Assembly: GCA_024742995.1 (NCBI GenBank)
Contig: JANSXK010000001.1
Coordinates: 124,001-188,000 of the forward strand
Direction of reading: 5' to 3'
Length of the DNA: 64,000 nucleotides
Source: Gammaproteobacteria bacterium
Lineage (GTDB): Bacteria > Pseudomonadota > Gammaproteobacteria > Legionellales > Legionellaceae
In this document: piece by piece, positions 27,066 to 37,461 of the stretch
Numbering within the stretch: position 1 is the stretch's first letter
Layout: the number at the start of each line of letters is the position of its first letter
The notes under the pieces: generated by a model
What the model was told of the DNA's origin: nothing
The model's database searches: none
Seen by the model: the letters and a program-made list of their open reading frames with translations, nothing else
Translations under genes and position numbers: made by a program

Positions 27066-28643
27066 ATGCCCAAGCTAAAGCGTGACATTTCAACCATAAA
27101 TATTTTGGTGGCGTCTGCAGGGGGTATGATTGGATCAGGTTGGTTGTTTAGTCCTTATATTACTGCACAAATGGCGGGTAGTAATGCGTTGATTTCTTGG
27201 GTGATCGCGGCTGTTTTTATGCTGTTTGTGGCATTGCCTTTATGTGAATTAGGCACAATGTTTCCCATTTCTGGAGGATTAGCCAATTATCCTACGCTCA
27301 CACATGGCACAGAAGTTGGTTTTCTTTACGCTTGGGCAACGTGGTTATCTTACGTCGTGATGACGCCCATAGAAATCCAAGCCATATTGCAATATGGCAG
27401 TCATTTTTTCCCCATTTTAATTGCAGAGGGCAGTGGTATTAGACTCAGCCTTTCTCCTTATGGATATGTGGTTGCAGCGTTAATCATGTTATTTGTAGTT
27501 GTGTTGAACACCTATGGTATTAGAGCATTAGTAGAATTTAATAAATACGTCAGTTTGATAAAGTTTATTTTGCCGGGCATTGCTATCGCAAGTTTATTAT
27601 ACTATTCACCATCTATGGCGAATATTCACATCAATCTTGGAGGGGCGCCGGATTGGATGGAAGTTTTATCAACTTTATCTGCGGGTGGCGTGGTATTTGC
27701 ATTTGCAGGTTTTCAAAATGGGTTGATGTTGGCAGGAGAAGTGATAAACCCGCAACGGAATATTCCCATTGGTATTCTGGGCGCCGTTTTAATCGGGTTT
27801 TTGTTGTATTTTATGCTGGAATTATCTTTTATCGCAGCAGTTCCAGAAAAATACTTGGTTCATGGGTGGGCAAATTTACATTACCCTGGTGATAGCGGGC
27901 CTTTGGTGGGGTTAACGTTGTTATTGGGTTTGGGATGGGTTGCAACGTTATTGATGATTGACGCTGCTTTTTCTCCTTTTGGCACAACGCTTGTTTATAC
28001 TGCAGCCACGTCACGCATCATTTATGGCATGGCTTTGCATCAGCATTTACCCAAGCTCTTTTTAAAAGTCAATCGTCATAAAATTCCATATATGACTTTA
28101 TACGTGAATCTTTTTGTGGGCATCCTATCCTTTTTGCCATTCCCAGGATGGCAAAAACTAGTTGCTTTTCTGTCATCTGCCAGCATTTTGTCCTACGGCG
28201 TGGGTCCTATTTGTTTGTTAGCCATGCGTCATTTGCGTCCGGATATGCCACGGCCTTTTAAATTATATCTTGCTCGGTTTATATCTCATTTGTCCTTTTA
28301 TTTGTGTAATCTTATGTTGTACTGGTGTGGCTTTGACATACTATGGAAACTCAATGTTGCTTTGTTGCTTGGGCTGACTTTATATACGACCTATAAAAAA
28401 ATGAACCCTTTTTCTCAGGGCCCATCACTCTATTGGTTTGTAACATATATGGTTTCTCTATTAACCATTTCGTATTACGGCTCATTTGGAGGTCTTGGAT
28501 TGCTAACATTCCCCTTCGATCTTGCTCTCATCCTACCTTTTAGCTCATTGTTTTTATATTGGTCACAGAAAATTCTGGATAGCGATAATTATACACATCA
28601 AGTATCTAGATTGGATGAATTGAAAACAGTAGCGAGTAAATAA
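27066..28643 (+). CDS. APC-family amino-acid permease
   Basis: 525 residues, about 12-14 membrane segments. The N-terminal block ASAGGMIGSGWLFSPYITA is the substrate-binding unwound first helix of APC transporters; FPISGGLANYP and the FAFAGFQNGLMLAGEVINPQRNIPIG block (helix 6) support this. Inner-membrane amino-acid uptake or exchange; the substrate cannot be read. An AAGGA site stands ten bases before the ATG. Monocistronic. Confidence 0.88.
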   Translation: MPKLKRDISTINILVASAGGMIGSGWLFSPYITAQMAGSNALISWVIAAVFMLFVALPLCELGTMFPISGGLANYPTLTHGTEVGFLYAWATWLSYVVMTPIEIQAILQYGSHFFPILIAEGSGIRLSLSPYGYVVAALIMLFVVVLNTYGIRALVEFNKYVSLIKFILPGIAIASLLYYSPSMANIHINLGGAPDWMEVLSTLSAGGVVFAFAGFQNGLMLAGEVINPQRNIPIGILGAVLIGFLLYFMLELSFIAAVPEKYLVHGWANLHYPGDSGPLVGLTLLLGLGWVATLLMIDAAFSPFGTTLVYTAATSRIIYGMALHQHLPKLFLKVNRHKIPYMTLYVNLFVGILSFLPFPGWQKLVAFLSSASILSYGVGPICLLAMRHLRPDMPRPFKLYLARFISHLSFYLCNLMLYWCGFDILWKLNVALLLGLTLYTTYKKMNPFSQGPSLYWFVTYMVSLLTISYYGSFGGLGLLTFPFDLALILPFSSLFLYWSQKILDSDNYTHQVSRLDELKTVASK

Positions 28644-28655
28644 GCAGCTTGTTTC

Positions 28656-29432
28656 CTAGAGCGTATATTTGAAATCAATATACAATTGATTTGCCGATAA
28701 CCTGCCTACCCAGGGCGTTACAGGGGTTTGGCCTGTCGTATTCGAATACAAAATATTGGAACCGTTAAAGCTTCCACCATCATAATAACGATAACCCACA
28801 TCTAGACTGAGATGGTTTTGTGGCCTGATGCTCAATCCAGCCGACGCTTGCCAAGCAAAGCTATTGGTAGACACAGGATTACCAATTGATGTTGTTGAAC
28901 CAACTGTAGTACCACTGACAGTTGTTGTACCTACGGTGTAAAAATTATCAATTTGGTTGAGTGCATATCCAACCCCGCCGCCTATAAAGGGACTTAAGCT
29001 TACAGTCTGAATTTTATACCAATCGTGATCAGGATGAATAAATCCACTGACCAATAGGGCGCGGTTATTCAAATTAAAATAACGGTTACGCTTGTCACCA
29101 GTAAAACCTGCTGTTGAAGATATTCCTTGTTGGTACATTTGATAATTAAAGGTTTCGTGATTTAAATACATCAAGCTCACATCAACATAATGTTGAACTT
29201 CTTTCCCAATTTCAAAGGTATAAAACCCACGATTACCCAAACTGCTGTCGTATCCCTCTGCAGAAGCATCCCAGTCGCTAGGATTGGGGTTATTGATACC
29301 GGGTAAACGTGTCCATGAGTATCCTGTACCAATAGAGCCATACCAAGCATTTTCAATCATTGTCGAACCAATCGAACCTGCATAAAGTGGTACTGTTATT
29401 GCGAACATCAGAAAACCTGACGTTTTTTTCAT
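28656..29432 (-). CDS. Outer-membrane beta-barrel protein
   Basis: 258 residues with a signal peptide (ending PLYAGS region, about 18-20). The body alternates polar and aromatic residues (GSIGTGYSWTRLPG, YVDVSLMYLNHETFNYQM, LSLDVGYRYYDGGSFNG) and closes with LYIDFKYTL, a barrel-end pattern with hydrophobic alternation and C-terminal Leu. The size suggests an 8-strand barrel of the OmpA/OmpW/P44-Msp kind. Function unknown, possibly surface-exposed. It has a promoter at 29470-29498 and is divergent from the periplasmic protein at 29599. Confidence 0.75.
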   Translation of the reverse strand: MKKTSGFLMFAITVPLYAGSIGSTMIENAWYGSIGTGYSWTRLPGINNPNPSDWDASAEGYDSSLGNRGFYTFEIGKEVQHYVDVSLMYLNHETFNYQMYQQGISSTAGFTGDKRNRYFNLNNRALLVSGFIHPDHDWYKIQTVSLSPFIGGGVGYALNQIDNFYTVGTTTVSGTTVGSTTSIGNPVSTNSFAWQASAGLSIRPQNHLSLDVGYRYYDGGSFNGSNILYSNTTGQTPVTPWVGRLSANQLYIDFKYTL

Positions 29433-29469
29433 TCAATTAACCTTTTACTTATACTGTATTAGTTTGGCA

Positions 29470-29498
29470 ATATTTGCAAAATACAGTTGTTTTGTCAA
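29470..29498 (-). promoter_or_regulatory. Sigma70-type promoter of the barrel gene
   Basis: On the minus strand, a consensus TTGACA (29498-29493) stands 17 bases from AAATAT (29475-29470), 38 bases before the start codon. The -10 is weak. Confidence 0.4.
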
Positions 29499-29598
29499 TG
29501 AAGATGAAGTGTTATGAGGTTAGTTTTTACTTGATTTATGAGTGTTTTAGATGCAATTATGTAAGTCTTGGTAAAAGGTTTGTGAGGAGGCAGCGCCG

Positions 29599-30405
29599 AT
29601 GATAAAAAGACAAATACTTTTAATCATACTGGGACTTGGAATCAGTAGCTCAGCTGCGTACTCTGCTGAAAACTGTGATATAAGTGCTCACCAAGAACTT
29701 TTGAATCTTCCTAATCCTAGTGTTTTATCCCGTATCAGTGAACTTGATTTAAATCCATCACAAAAAACCAAATTTAGGTTAATGAAAAAAAATTATACTA
29801 AAAGTGAACGTCTTTTAAATCGGCAGTTTATTGCCACCAATACCAAGTTGAATCAATTAATCAAAACACCTAAGATTGATGAATCACAAATGAGTCAATT
29901 ATTATTTGAATTAAACTCTAATATGGTCGCCAGTCAAACAGAAATGACCCTGTTAAGGCATCAATTGTATACCATTTTGAAAGATGCACAAAAAGCCAAA
30001 TATAAAGCACTTCAAGAAGAGGAACATCAGTATTTTCGTTTATGGGCCCAATGCCAGGATCAATTGTTAAAAAAACCAAACAAACCGAATTATGATCCCT
30101 TGGCACATTTGGATAAACTCAAACTAAATCCAGCACAGAAAGCCAAAATTAATCCTTTAATTAAAGAGTTACAACAGAAAGATCAGCAAACTTTTTTGGA
30201 TTTTGATGGCAGTGCTTTAAGTACGAATGAAATGGAAAAACAATTGGTGCAAACCACAGATGCCATTGATCTCAATAAACTTCAAGAATTTGTGACACAA
30301 CAGGAGAAATTGTTGGTCGAGGTCCAAAAGCGCATAGTTATCACTTATCATAAGATTTATCAATTGCTAGATGAAAAACAAAAAATTCAATTCATGACAT
30401 TGTAG
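29599..30405 (+). CDS. Periplasmic helical protein, Spy/CpxP-like repeats
   Basis: 268 residues; signal peptide 1-22. Two copies of a motif of the form L-x-L-N-P-(S/A)-Q-K-x-K-(F/I) are visible (about residues 48-60 and 172-184), each at the start of a long Lys/Gln-rich helical stretch. This resembles the LTxxQ helices of Spy/CpxP periplasmic chaperones, duplicated. GAGGAGG precedes the ATG by nine bases. It may be co-transcribed with the acyltransferase 20 bases downstream. Function is inferred only from motif style. Confidence 0.6.
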   Translation: MIKRQILLIILGLGISSSAAYSAENCDISAHQELLNLPNPSVLSRISELDLNPSQKTKFRLMKKNYTKSERLLNRQFIATNTKLNQLIKTPKIDESQMSQLLFELNSNMVASQTEMTLLRHQLYTILKDAQKAKYKALQEEEHQYFRLWAQCQDQLLKKPNKPNYDPLAHLDKLKLNPAQKAKINPLIKELQQKDQQTFLDFDGSALSTNEMEKQLVQTTDAIDLNKLQEFVTQQEKLLVEVQKRIVITYHKIYQLLDEKQKIQFMTL

Positions 30406-30428
30406 GACACGCGCCCAAGAGGAGTATG

Positions 30429-31544
30429 ATGCAAAAAACACAAAGACTATTATCACTCGATGTATTTCGTGGCATCACCATTGCCACCATGATCATCGTC
30501 AACGTTATTATTGTTTCACCTTATGCCGCTTTAGAGCACTCTGAGTGGCATGGTTGTACGATAGCAGATGTGGTATTCCCCTTTTTTATCTTTGCGATGG
30601 GCGTTTCTTTATCTTTTTCCATATCCAAAAAAATTCAATTGGGTATTCCCAGATCAGATATATTCACCTATATCTGCCAGCGAACCGTGATTATTTTTGG
30701 ATTGGGACTTTTGTTACATATGTTTCCACATCATTTAACAGTAGGTAGCCTATCCACTATCCGAATTTATGGTGTGCTCCAGCGCATTGCATTGTGTTAT
30801 TTATTTGCAGCTTCAGCATTTCTATTCTTGAATACTTGGATGCAAGCTTGTTTAACGGTTATTTTATTGGTAGGTTATTGGTTGATCATGATGCATGTAC
30901 CTTTACTTCATTATGGTACTGGTAATTTGAGTCCTGAGGGTAACGTTGCTGCATATGTGGATCGATTCCTTTTTAGTTCAAAGCATTTATATGGGAAAGC
31001 GTTTGATCCCGAAGGACTACTCAGCACATTACCCGCGATCGCCACTGCATTATTAGGTAATTTGGTAGGTATAGGATTAAGGACCAAGATTTCTCAGCAT
31101 AAAAAACTATGTGGTCTGATTATTGCGGGCACCGTTTGCTCTTTCTTAGGCTGGACATGGGGGCAGTGGTTTCCGATTAATAAAGCACTCTGGACCAGCT
31201 CATATATGCTTTGGACAGGGGGCTTGGCTTTATATATTTTTGCAGCATGTTATTGGGTAATAGAAATCAAACAATACAAACAATGGTCCAAGCCTTTTGA
31301 AATTTTTGGACTTAATGCCATTGTTGTATTTTTTCTGCATGTTTTGTTTTTTAAAATTCAATTGCTGATCCATGTGCCCTGTGGCAATGGCCATAACTGT
31401 AACTTAAGAAACTATATCATTCAGCATGCCTTTGGCTGGGCAAGTTTGCCGTATGCATCGTTATATTATGCCATTACCACAGGGTTATTCTGGTTATTAA
31501 TATTGACAATTATGTATCGCAAGAAAATTTTTATTGGAATTTAA
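30429..31544 (+). CDS. NagX/HGSNAT-like membrane acyltransferase
   Basis: 371 residues, about ten membrane helices. The N-terminus [20 protein letters not shown], the [19 protein letters not shown] block with its conserved His and [10 protein letters not shown] are diagnostic for the heparan-alpha-glucosaminide N-acetyltransferase-like family (NagX, DUF5009). Family members transfer acetyl groups to amino sugars across the inner membrane. Two adjacent ATGs exist; the second (30429) is better spaced from the AAGAGGAG site. Catalase follows after a short gap. Confidence 0.85.
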   Translation: MQKTQRLLSLDVFRGITIATMIIVNVIIVSPYAALEHSEWHGCTIADVVFPFFIFAMGVSLSFSISKKIQLGIPRSDIFTYICQRTVIIFGLGLLLHMFPHHLTVGSLSTIRIYGVLQRIALCYLFAASAFLFLNTWMQACLTVILLVGYWLIMMHVPLLHYGTGNLSPEGNVAAYVDRFLFSSKHLYGKAFDPEGLLSTLPAIATALLGNLVGIGLRTKISQHKKLCGLIIAGTVCSFLGWTWGQWFPINKALWTSSYMLWTGGLALYIFAACYWVIEIKQYKQWSKPFEIFGLNAIVVFFLHVLFFKIQLLIHVPCGNGHNCNLRNYIIQHAFGWASLPYASLYYAITTGLFWLLILTIMYRKKIFIGI

Positions 31545-31558
31545 ACAAGGATATGACT

Positions 31559-33010
31559 ATGACCAAATGTCCCTTTATGACGACTGATGCAGGCGCACCA
31601 GTCGCTGATAACCAAAATAGCTTGACCGCAGGAGCGCGTGGTCCTGTGTTACTTTCTGATCATCAATTGATTGAGCGCATGGCTCATTTCAATAGGGAGA
31701 GGGTGCCAGAGAGAGTCGTGCATGCCAAAGGTGCTGGTGCGTATGGTACATTGACCATCACGCATGATATTTCTAAATATACTTGTGCGAAATTATTTGC
31801 CAAAGTTGGCAAGACCTGTGATATGTTCCTGCGTTTTTCAACCGTGGCTGGTGAGCAGGGTTCTGCAGATACAGCGCGTGATCCCCGAGGGTTCGCTTGT
31901 AAATTTTATACGGAAGAGGGCAATTGGGATCTTGTGGGGAATAATACACCTGTATTTTTTGTACGAGATCCCCTTAAATTCCAAGATTTTATTCATTCCC
32001 AAAAGCGACATCCTGCCACTGGCATGCGCGATAATACGATGCAGTGGGATTTTTGGAGTCTATCTCCTGAATCACTGCATCAATTGACCATATTGTTTTC
32101 TGATCGTGGTATCCCGGCATCTTACCGACATATGCATGGCTTTTCCTCGCATACATTCAGTTTGTGGAATGAGAAGGGAGAACGTTTTTGGGTGAAGTGG
32201 CATTTCAAGACCATGCAAGGAATTCAATGTTTGACCGATGCTGAGGCAGCGAAAATTGCCGGTGAGGATTTGGATTATCATCGTCGCGATTTACATACCA
32301 CAATTGAACAGGGTGATTTTCCAAAATGGAAAGTTCAAATTCAAATCATGCCAGAAAAAGATGCAGAAACTTATCATATCAATCCGTTTGATCTCACCAA
32401 AGTTTGGCCTCAAAAAGACTATCCTCCCATGGACGTGGGTATGCTAGAACTAAACCGGAACCCTGAAAACTATTTTGCGGAAGTAGAACAAGCAGCATTT
32501 GCGCCTTCAAATGTACCTCATGGCATGGGCTTTTCTCCTGATAAAATGCTGCAAGGACGTCTTTTCTCATATCCTGATACGCATCGCTATCGCATTGGCA
32601 TCAATTATGAACGCCTGCCAGTTAACCGTCCACACTGTCCTGTGAATACTTATAATAGGGATGGCAGCATGTGTTTTGACGATAATTATGGTGGCCAAGT
32701 GAATTATCAGCCCAATAGTGTGAGCGGGCCAGTAGACGACAAGCAATTTGCAGAACCGCCATTAAAAATATCAGGTGATGCAGAGCGCTATGATCATCGT
32801 GACAATAACGATGATTACAGTCAGGCCGGAGATTTATATCGTCTTATGAATGATGATCAAAAAACACAATTGACTGATAATATCGTTCGCGCCATACAAT
32901 CGGTCCCCGAAGACATTCAACTACGTCAGGTAATGCATTTTTATAAAGCTGACTCGAATTATGGTGAGCGTATTGCAAAGGGGTTAGGTATTTCACTGCC
33001 AACTTCTTAG
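31559..33010 (+). CDS. katA: Monofunctional haem catalase
   Basis: 483 residues, clade-3 small-subunit size. Catalytic His57 and Asn130 (numbered from the ATG at 31553) lie in [13 protein letters not shown] and [17 protein letters not shown]. The proximal haem ligand Tyr340 lies in [14 protein letters not shown]. It dismutates hydrogen peroxide in the cytoplasm. ATG 31559 lies seven bases after AAGGA and is preferred to ATG 31553, which is only one base away. No OxyR gene is nearby. Confidence 0.95.
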   Translation: MTKCPFMTTDAGAPVADNQNSLTAGARGPVLLSDHQLIERMAHFNRERVPERVVHAKGAGAYGTLTITHDISKYTCAKLFAKVGKTCDMFLRFSTVAGEQGSADTARDPRGFACKFYTEEGNWDLVGNNTPVFFVRDPLKFQDFIHSQKRHPATGMRDNTMQWDFWSLSPESLHQLTILFSDRGIPASYRHMHGFSSHTFSLWNEKGERFWVKWHFKTMQGIQCLTDAEAAKIAGEDLDYHRRDLHTTIEQGDFPKWKVQIQIMPEKDAETYHINPFDLTKVWPQKDYPPMDVGMLELNRNPENYFAEVEQAAFAPSNVPHGMGFSPDKMLQGRLFSYPDTHRYRIGINYERLPVNRPHCPVNTYNRDGSMCFDDNYGGQVNYQPNSVSGPVDDKQFAEPPLKISGDAERYDHRDNNDDYSQAGDLYRLMNDDQKTQLTDNIVRAIQSVPEDIQLRQVMHFYKADSNYGERIAKGLGISLPTS

Positions 33011-33066
33011 GCGCTTGTTTGTAGAGCAAAGTCGTACCTATGAGTTGAACCCAAATCCCATCCAGC

Positions 33067-33095
33067 TTGATAATAACCATTTATTGTACTATATA
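33067..33095 (+). promoter_or_regulatory. Sigma70-type promoter of the patatin-adc-bdhA operon
   Basis: TTGATA (33067-33072) and TATATA (33090-33095) are 17 bases apart. Transcription would begin near 33102, so the ATG at 33112 would be almost leaderless, while ATG 33127 has GGAG nine bases upstream. Confidence 0.5.
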
Positions 33096-33126
33096 TAATC
33101 TATAAGTAGCAATGGAGCTCAAGTGG

Positions 33127-34338
33127 ATGGATAAGCAATCTCATCATAAGTCGACTGATCCAAAACATAATAATCCGAATAAAGATCGTTTCAAAAAGCT
33201 TCGTCCACGTCATACTGGTAAATATTCTCGTGTTGCATTTGTATTACAAGGTGGTGGATCTCTTGGCGCTTATCAGATGGGGGCACTTAAGGGGTTATTG
33301 GAGGCAGGGTATGAGCCAGATTGGATTGCAGCCACTTCCATTGGAGCCATACAAGCAGCTATTGTCGTAGGAAATAAACCCGAAGATCGTATCCCTAGGC
33401 TGGAAGAGTTTTGGCGATTAGTGTCAACCTATTCTGTGTTTGATATCTTCGGACATTCTGCCACAACCTTAGATTTATATAATCATTTGGGTGCAACTGC
33501 TGCTTTGACACTTGGACAACGTGCATTTTACAGGCCCCGATGGAATTCACCTTATCTACAAATGGCTGGTACACCCGATAAATTAAGCTTTTACGACACT
33601 TCGCCATTAAGACAAACTCTTCTTGATCTCATTGATTTTGATCTATTAAACAAAAGCAAAACTCGCCTAAGCTTGGGCGCTGTACAAGCCAGTACAGGAT
33701 TTTTAGTCTACTTTAATAATATCAATTATTTAATCACGCCAGATCACATCATGGGAAGTGCGGCCTTACCACCTGGTTTTCCAGCGGTTAAAATTGATAA
33801 CGAGTATTATTGGGATGGAGGGATACATTCCAATACACCACTAGAAGTCATCCTTGATGCCAAACCTGGTGCTGATACGCTTTGCTTTGTCATCGATTGT
33901 TTTGGCGGTATTCCTTTTGTCCCTACAGATATGGATGGCGTGTCTGAACGCACGAAAGACATTGGTTATAGTACACATGCCAGAAGGTCCATTATTCACT
34001 ATGTTGAAAGACAAAACTTACAATACAAATTAAAAGAAGTTGCGTCACTGGTTCCCGCAAAAAAACACCATTTGATTGAAGATATTATTGCGGAGGAAGA
34101 TCCCTATCATTATACCTTAGTGCATCTTGCCTATAGCGCCAGGATCCACCGTAGTGCTTCTAAAGATTATAATTTTGGCCAAGTCACGACCCAAAAACGG
34201 ATCATAGCTGGGTATAAGGATTTTAAAGCCTTACTGGCTGAACAAGATCAGTGGAATTACCCGTTAGACGATTTACACTGCCGGTTTTACGAAGCTCCCA
34301 ACAATGCGACACGATTGATGCGTAAAGGAGACCTTTAA
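33127..34338 (+). CDS. Patatin-like phospholipase (DUF3734 type), PHB-mobilisation operon
   Basis: 403 residues. The patatin domain begins with the oxyanion block [19 protein letters not shown] and has the nucleophile in [10 protein letters not shown] (S76 in long numbering, first Gly of GxSxG replaced by Ala). The dyad Asp is in [13 protein letters not shown]. The C-terminal region matches the DUF3734 extension seen in this group. It is the first gene of patatin-adc-bdhA-phasin-like, and in Legionella a patatin-like gene (patD) also adjoins bdhA. The likely role is hydrolysis of lipid or polyhydroxybutyrate-derived esters. No signal peptide. The start at 33112 is an alternative. Confidence 0.88.
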   Translation: MDKQSHHKSTDPKHNNPNKDRFKKLRPRHTGKYSRVAFVLQGGGSLGAYQMGALKGLLEAGYEPDWIAATSIGAIQAAIVVGNKPEDRIPRLEEFWRLVSTYSVFDIFGHSATTLDLYNHLGATAALTLGQRAFYRPRWNSPYLQMAGTPDKLSFYDTSPLRQTLLDLIDFDLLNKSKTRLSLGAVQASTGFLVYFNNINYLITPDHIMGSAALPPGFPAVKIDNEYYWDGGIHSNTPLEVILDAKPGADTLCFVIDCFGGIPFVPTDMDGVSERTKDIGYSTHARRSIIHYVERQNLQYKLKEVASLVPAKKHHLIEDIIAEEDPYHYTLVHLAYSARIHRSASKDYNFGQVTTQKRIIAGYKDFKALLAEQDQWNYPLDDLHCRFYEAPNNATRLMRKGDL

Positions 34339-34351
34339 AAGGATAAATCAT

Positions 34352-35107
34352 ATGAATAAATCAGACGTAGTAAAAAAAGCGTTTTCGATGCCACTGACAG
34401 CACCAGCTTATCCTAAAGGACCGTATCATTTTGTAAACCGTGAGTTTCTTACCATCTCGTATGAAACCGATATGGACGCTTTAAAAGCTGTTGTACCAGA
34501 ACCCTTAGAAATTGTTGACAATATTGTCAAATATGAATTTATTCACATGCCAGATTCTAATGGGTTTGGTTCATACACAGAAAGTGGCCAGGTTATTACG
34601 GTCAATTATAAGGGTGAAACGGGTGGTTATGTGCATGAGATGTATCTAGATGACTTATCGCCGATTGTTGCCGGTCGCGAACTGTGGGGATTTCCTAAAA
34701 AGTTAGCCACAGTTAGTTTGAACATTGAGACAGATACGTTGGTTGGTAAATTAAAGTATGGTGATATTTACGTTGCCATCGGTTCGATGGGATATAAATA
34801 TTACCCACTGGATCATGAAGAGTGTAAAAAAGCCATATCTGCCCCAGGGTTTCTATTAAAAATCATTCCTCATGTTGACGGCAGTGCACGAATCTGTGAA
34901 TTGGTTCGTTATCGTGCTGAAGATGTGGTGATTAAAAGTGCCTGGTCAGGACCTGCAGCACTACAATTTTTTGCACACGCCCTTGCGCCTGTGTCAGCAT
35001 TACCTGTCAAGCATGTGGTGTCGGCTAGTCATATTTTAACTGATTTAACGCTACCTTACGGAGAAGTTGTCTACGACTATTTATCAAACCAAGAAGATAA
35101 CAAATAA
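34352..35107 (+). CDS. adc: Acetoacetate decarboxylase
   Basis: 251 residues. The Schiff-base lysine is K116 or K117 in [12 protein letters not shown], and the active-site Glu lies in [12 protein letters not shown]. It converts acetoacetate to acetone and CO2. An AAAGGA site lies eight bases upstream; spacing to the patatin gene is 13 bases and to bdhA six to nine. With 3-hydroxybutyrate dehydrogenase downstream it completes a ketone-body catabolic route from 3-hydroxybutyrate. Confidence 0.93.
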   Translation: MNKSDVVKKAFSMPLTAPAYPKGPYHFVNREFLTISYETDMDALKAVVPEPLEIVDNIVKYEFIHMPDSNGFGSYTESGQVITVNYKGETGGYVHEMYLDDLSPIVAGRELWGFPKKLATVSLNIETDTLVGKLKYGDIYVAIGSMGYKYYPLDHEECKKAISAPGFLLKIIPHVDGSARICELVRYRAEDVVIKSAWSGPAALQFFAHALAPVSALPVKHVVSASHILTDLTLPYGEVVYDYLSNQEDNK

Positions 35108-35116
35108 GGAACTATG

Positions 35117-35899
35117 ATGAGTATCAAAGATAAAGTGGCTTTAATTACTGGTGCAGCCAGTGGGATAGGACTTCATATTGCCCAAGTCTTTGCTAAAAAA
35201 GGGGCGAAAGTAGTCATTGCAGATTTGGACTTGTCTACCGCAGAACAAGCCGCAGCAAGTATAGAAAAAGAGGGTGGCAAAGCTTTTGGTGTGGCGATGA
35301 ATGTGACTGATGAAAAGCAAGTGAACGATGGATTTGACGCCGCAGTGAAGCATTTTGGAGGGTTAGACATCTTAATCAGTAATGCTGGTGTTCAACACAT
35401 TGATCCTATCGATCAATTGTCGTTGAAAGATTGGCAAATGATGCTTGATGTTCACTTGAATGGTGCTTTTTTGACCACAAAAGCGGCGTTGCGTGTCATG
35501 TATCCACAAAAACGCGGCGGTAGTATTATTTATATGGGTTCCGCACACTCCAAAGTAGCGTCTAAATTAAAAGCCCCTTATGTCACCTGTAAGCATGGTT
35601 TATTAGGACTATGTCGGGTTGTTGCTCTGGAAGGTGCCGAGCATGGTGTACGCTCCAATGTCATTTGTCCTGGTTATGTACGGACTCCCTTGGTTGAAAA
35701 ACAAATTCCTGAGCAGGCAAAAGAATTAGGAATGAGTGAGGAGGAGGTCATCAAAAAAGTGTTATTGGTTGATACAGCCGATGGTGAATTTACAACGTTG
35801 GATGATGTTGCAAATCTAGCTGTGTTTTTTGCCGGATTTGACTCAAACGCTTTAACTGGGCAATCGTTATTGGATAGTCACGGCTGGGGTATGGATTAA
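35117..35899 (+). CDS. bdhA: D-3-hydroxybutyrate dehydrogenase
   Basis: 260 residues, classical short-chain dehydrogenase. NAD-binding TGAASGIG (12-19) and SNAGVQH (89-95); catalytic triad Ser143, Tyr156, Lys160 (YVTCK), counted from the first of two adjacent ATGs. The second ATG (35117) is better spaced from AAGGA. The close match to 3-hydroxybutyrate dehydrogenases (CPGYVRTPLVEKQIP) and the operon context support oxidation of D-3-hydroxybutyrate to acetoacetate. Functionally it feeds the decarboxylase encoded upstream. Confidence 0.92.
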   Translation: MSIKDKVALITGAASGIGLHIAQVFAKKGAKVVIADLDLSTAEQAAASIEKEGGKAFGVAMNVTDEKQVNDGFDAAVKHFGGLDILISNAGVQHIDPIDQLSLKDWQMMLDVHLNGAFLTTKAALRVMYPQKRGGSIIYMGSAHSKVASKLKAPYVTCKHGLLGLCRVVALEGAEHGVRSNVICPGYVRTPLVEKQIPEQAKELGMSEEEVIKKVLLVDTADGEFTTLDDVANLAVFFAGFDSNALTGQSLLDSHGWGMD

Positions 35900-35933
35900 G
35901 ATAAAGGCACTACCTATCAATAGAGGTGATGAG

Positions 35934-36254
35934 ATGTCAAAGAAGACGCAAAAAAATGATTACGGTAGAACGCTATTTCATTGGTGGATCGACGCATTGA
36001 ACCAAAATTTAAAACAATGCAACGAACAATTCAAATCACAGCTAGATTACAAACAAGTAGAAAAATCAGGGCTGTCTTGTGATATGCAAGAATCCGATAG
36101 ATTAGCAATGAATAATGCCTCTGATGCTTATGTGGCGTTTGTTCAAAATATCTTTGAATTATCCTTAAATCATGCTTCTATCGCCTCAGAATGGTCCGAG
36201 CGCGCAGCGCATGTTATGCAAAAAGGGTTAGGCATCAAAACCACAAACTTCTAG
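35934..36254 (+). CDS. Small helical protein, phasin-like
   Basis: 106 residues, no signal peptide or membrane span. Amphipathic helices (LFHWWIDALNQNLKQCN, AYVAFVQNIFELSLNHASIA) fit a granule-surface phasin. It lies 34 bases after bdhA with AGAGGTGA before the ATG, at the end of the PHB-mobilisation operon, which is the main support for the call. The sequence itself gives no firm family motif. Confidence 0.55.
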   Translation: MSKKTQKNDYGRTLFHWWIDALNQNLKQCNEQFKSQLDYKQVEKSGLSCDMQESDRLAMNNASDAYVAFVQNIFELSLNHASIASEWSERAAHVMQKGLGIKTTNF

Positions 36255-36296
36255 CCAAACCCAAACCTGTCTTAAGTATAGATATTAGGTACACTC

Positions 36297-37427
36297 ATGA
36301 AGCATATTGCGTTTGTTCTATTTCATACAGGTGAAACAAAAGCTTTGTTGCCAACAATCCAAAATTTTATGAATCAAACTGATCATTATCGTGTGTCAAT
36401 TATTCCCGTTGGGCAAACAGCTAAAAACAATTTACCCCAATCTTTGAATCCGGTCATACGTATTCCTAGTTTTATTGACCAAGGATTAGGTCAAAATGAT
36501 GAGAATAACATTTCTTTTGATGATGATTATGTGCAAGAAGTAGTCTCATATTGCCAAGATTATCAATATATTGTGCTTGGATCCGCAGCCATTATCCAAA
36601 CGCAAATTGCAGTAGCGCTTCCACCGACAAAACAACGACTCATTTACTTTGATATAGGTTTTGATCCTGATAGGGTGCAAAACTTTCTACCCTATGCAGA
36701 GGCGTTTTTTATGACTTCTCGCTTTGCGCAACAAGATGCTGTGGCACTCATTGCAGAAAGCAAGATGATAAAAAAACCAGCTGTTTTATTGGGTCGCCAT
36801 GGTGATATTGATACTTGGCAACAACAATATCTTGATAATGTAAAAAACAGCACACAAATTCGTAATATGCTTCATGTAGAGCCATCAGACAAAATAATTG
36901 TATGGGCGGGGAGATATGATGTTCATCTTTCAAAAGAGGGGAGGGAAGCACTTGCTTTCAAACTATTTTTGGATAATTTCAAAGATTTTGCTGAGCACTA
37001 TAAACTTAGAATTACACTACATCCCGGTATTAAAGGGTATCCTGAAAAGAAACTACAAGCGCTTTTGGATGATTATTATATACAGCCATTGTTGGATTCA
37101 GGTATGGATCCTAGCCATGTCATCACTCAATCAAATACGCTGCCAGCCGTGTCTATTGCTCATGCCGTTGTATCACTGGGATCTACCGTTGGAGCGCAGT
37201 CAGTATGCATAGGCACCAGAGCAAAAAACGTGTATTTGCCTGATATGCAACCCATACGGGGCATTGAAAGCGTTAAAAGTGAAGCAAGATGGCAATTCTT
37301 GCTAAAGTCACGCTGGCCATACAAAAAACGACGAAAACCAGGAACAGCATCGTATAAAAGAGCCATGCATTATATGGGCGTGCCATCTGTAACCACAGAA
37401 GAAGTCTTGGTAGCCTATTTAGGCTAG
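36297..37427 (+). CDS. Hypothetical protein, GT-B glycosyltransferase/epimerase-like fold
   Basis: 376 residues, soluble. The N-terminal half alternates strands and helices (HIAFVLFHTGETKALLPTI, YQYIVLGSAAIIQTQIAVA). The C-terminal half has LRITLHPGIKGYPEK and AHAVVSLGSTVGAQSVCIG, the sort of HPG...Y and GSTxGxQ loops that bind nucleotide in GT-B enzymes such as UDP-GlcNAc 2-epimerases and glycerophosphotransferases. The donor, acceptor and pathway are unknown. It lies 42 bases after the phasin-like gene; it may share the transcript or be independent. Confidence 0.55.
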   Translation: MKHIAFVLFHTGETKALLPTIQNFMNQTDHYRVSIIPVGQTAKNNLPQSLNPVIRIPSFIDQGLGQNDENNISFDDDYVQEVVSYCQDYQYIVLGSAAIIQTQIAVALPPTKQRLIYFDIGFDPDRVQNFLPYAEAFFMTSRFAQQDAVALIAESKMIKKPAVLLGRHGDIDTWQQQYLDNVKNSTQIRNMLHVEPSDKIIVWAGRYDVHLSKEGREALAFKLFLDNFKDFAEHYKLRITLHPGIKGYPEKKLQALLDDYYIQPLLDSGMDPSHVITQSNTLPAVSIAHAVVSLGSTVGAQSVCIGTRAKNVYLPDMQPIRGIESVKSEARWQFLLKSRWPYKKRRKPGTASYKRAMHYMGVPSVTTEEVLVAYLG

Positions 37428-37461
37428 TTAAGGTTATAAACATTGGATTAATTACGAATTT

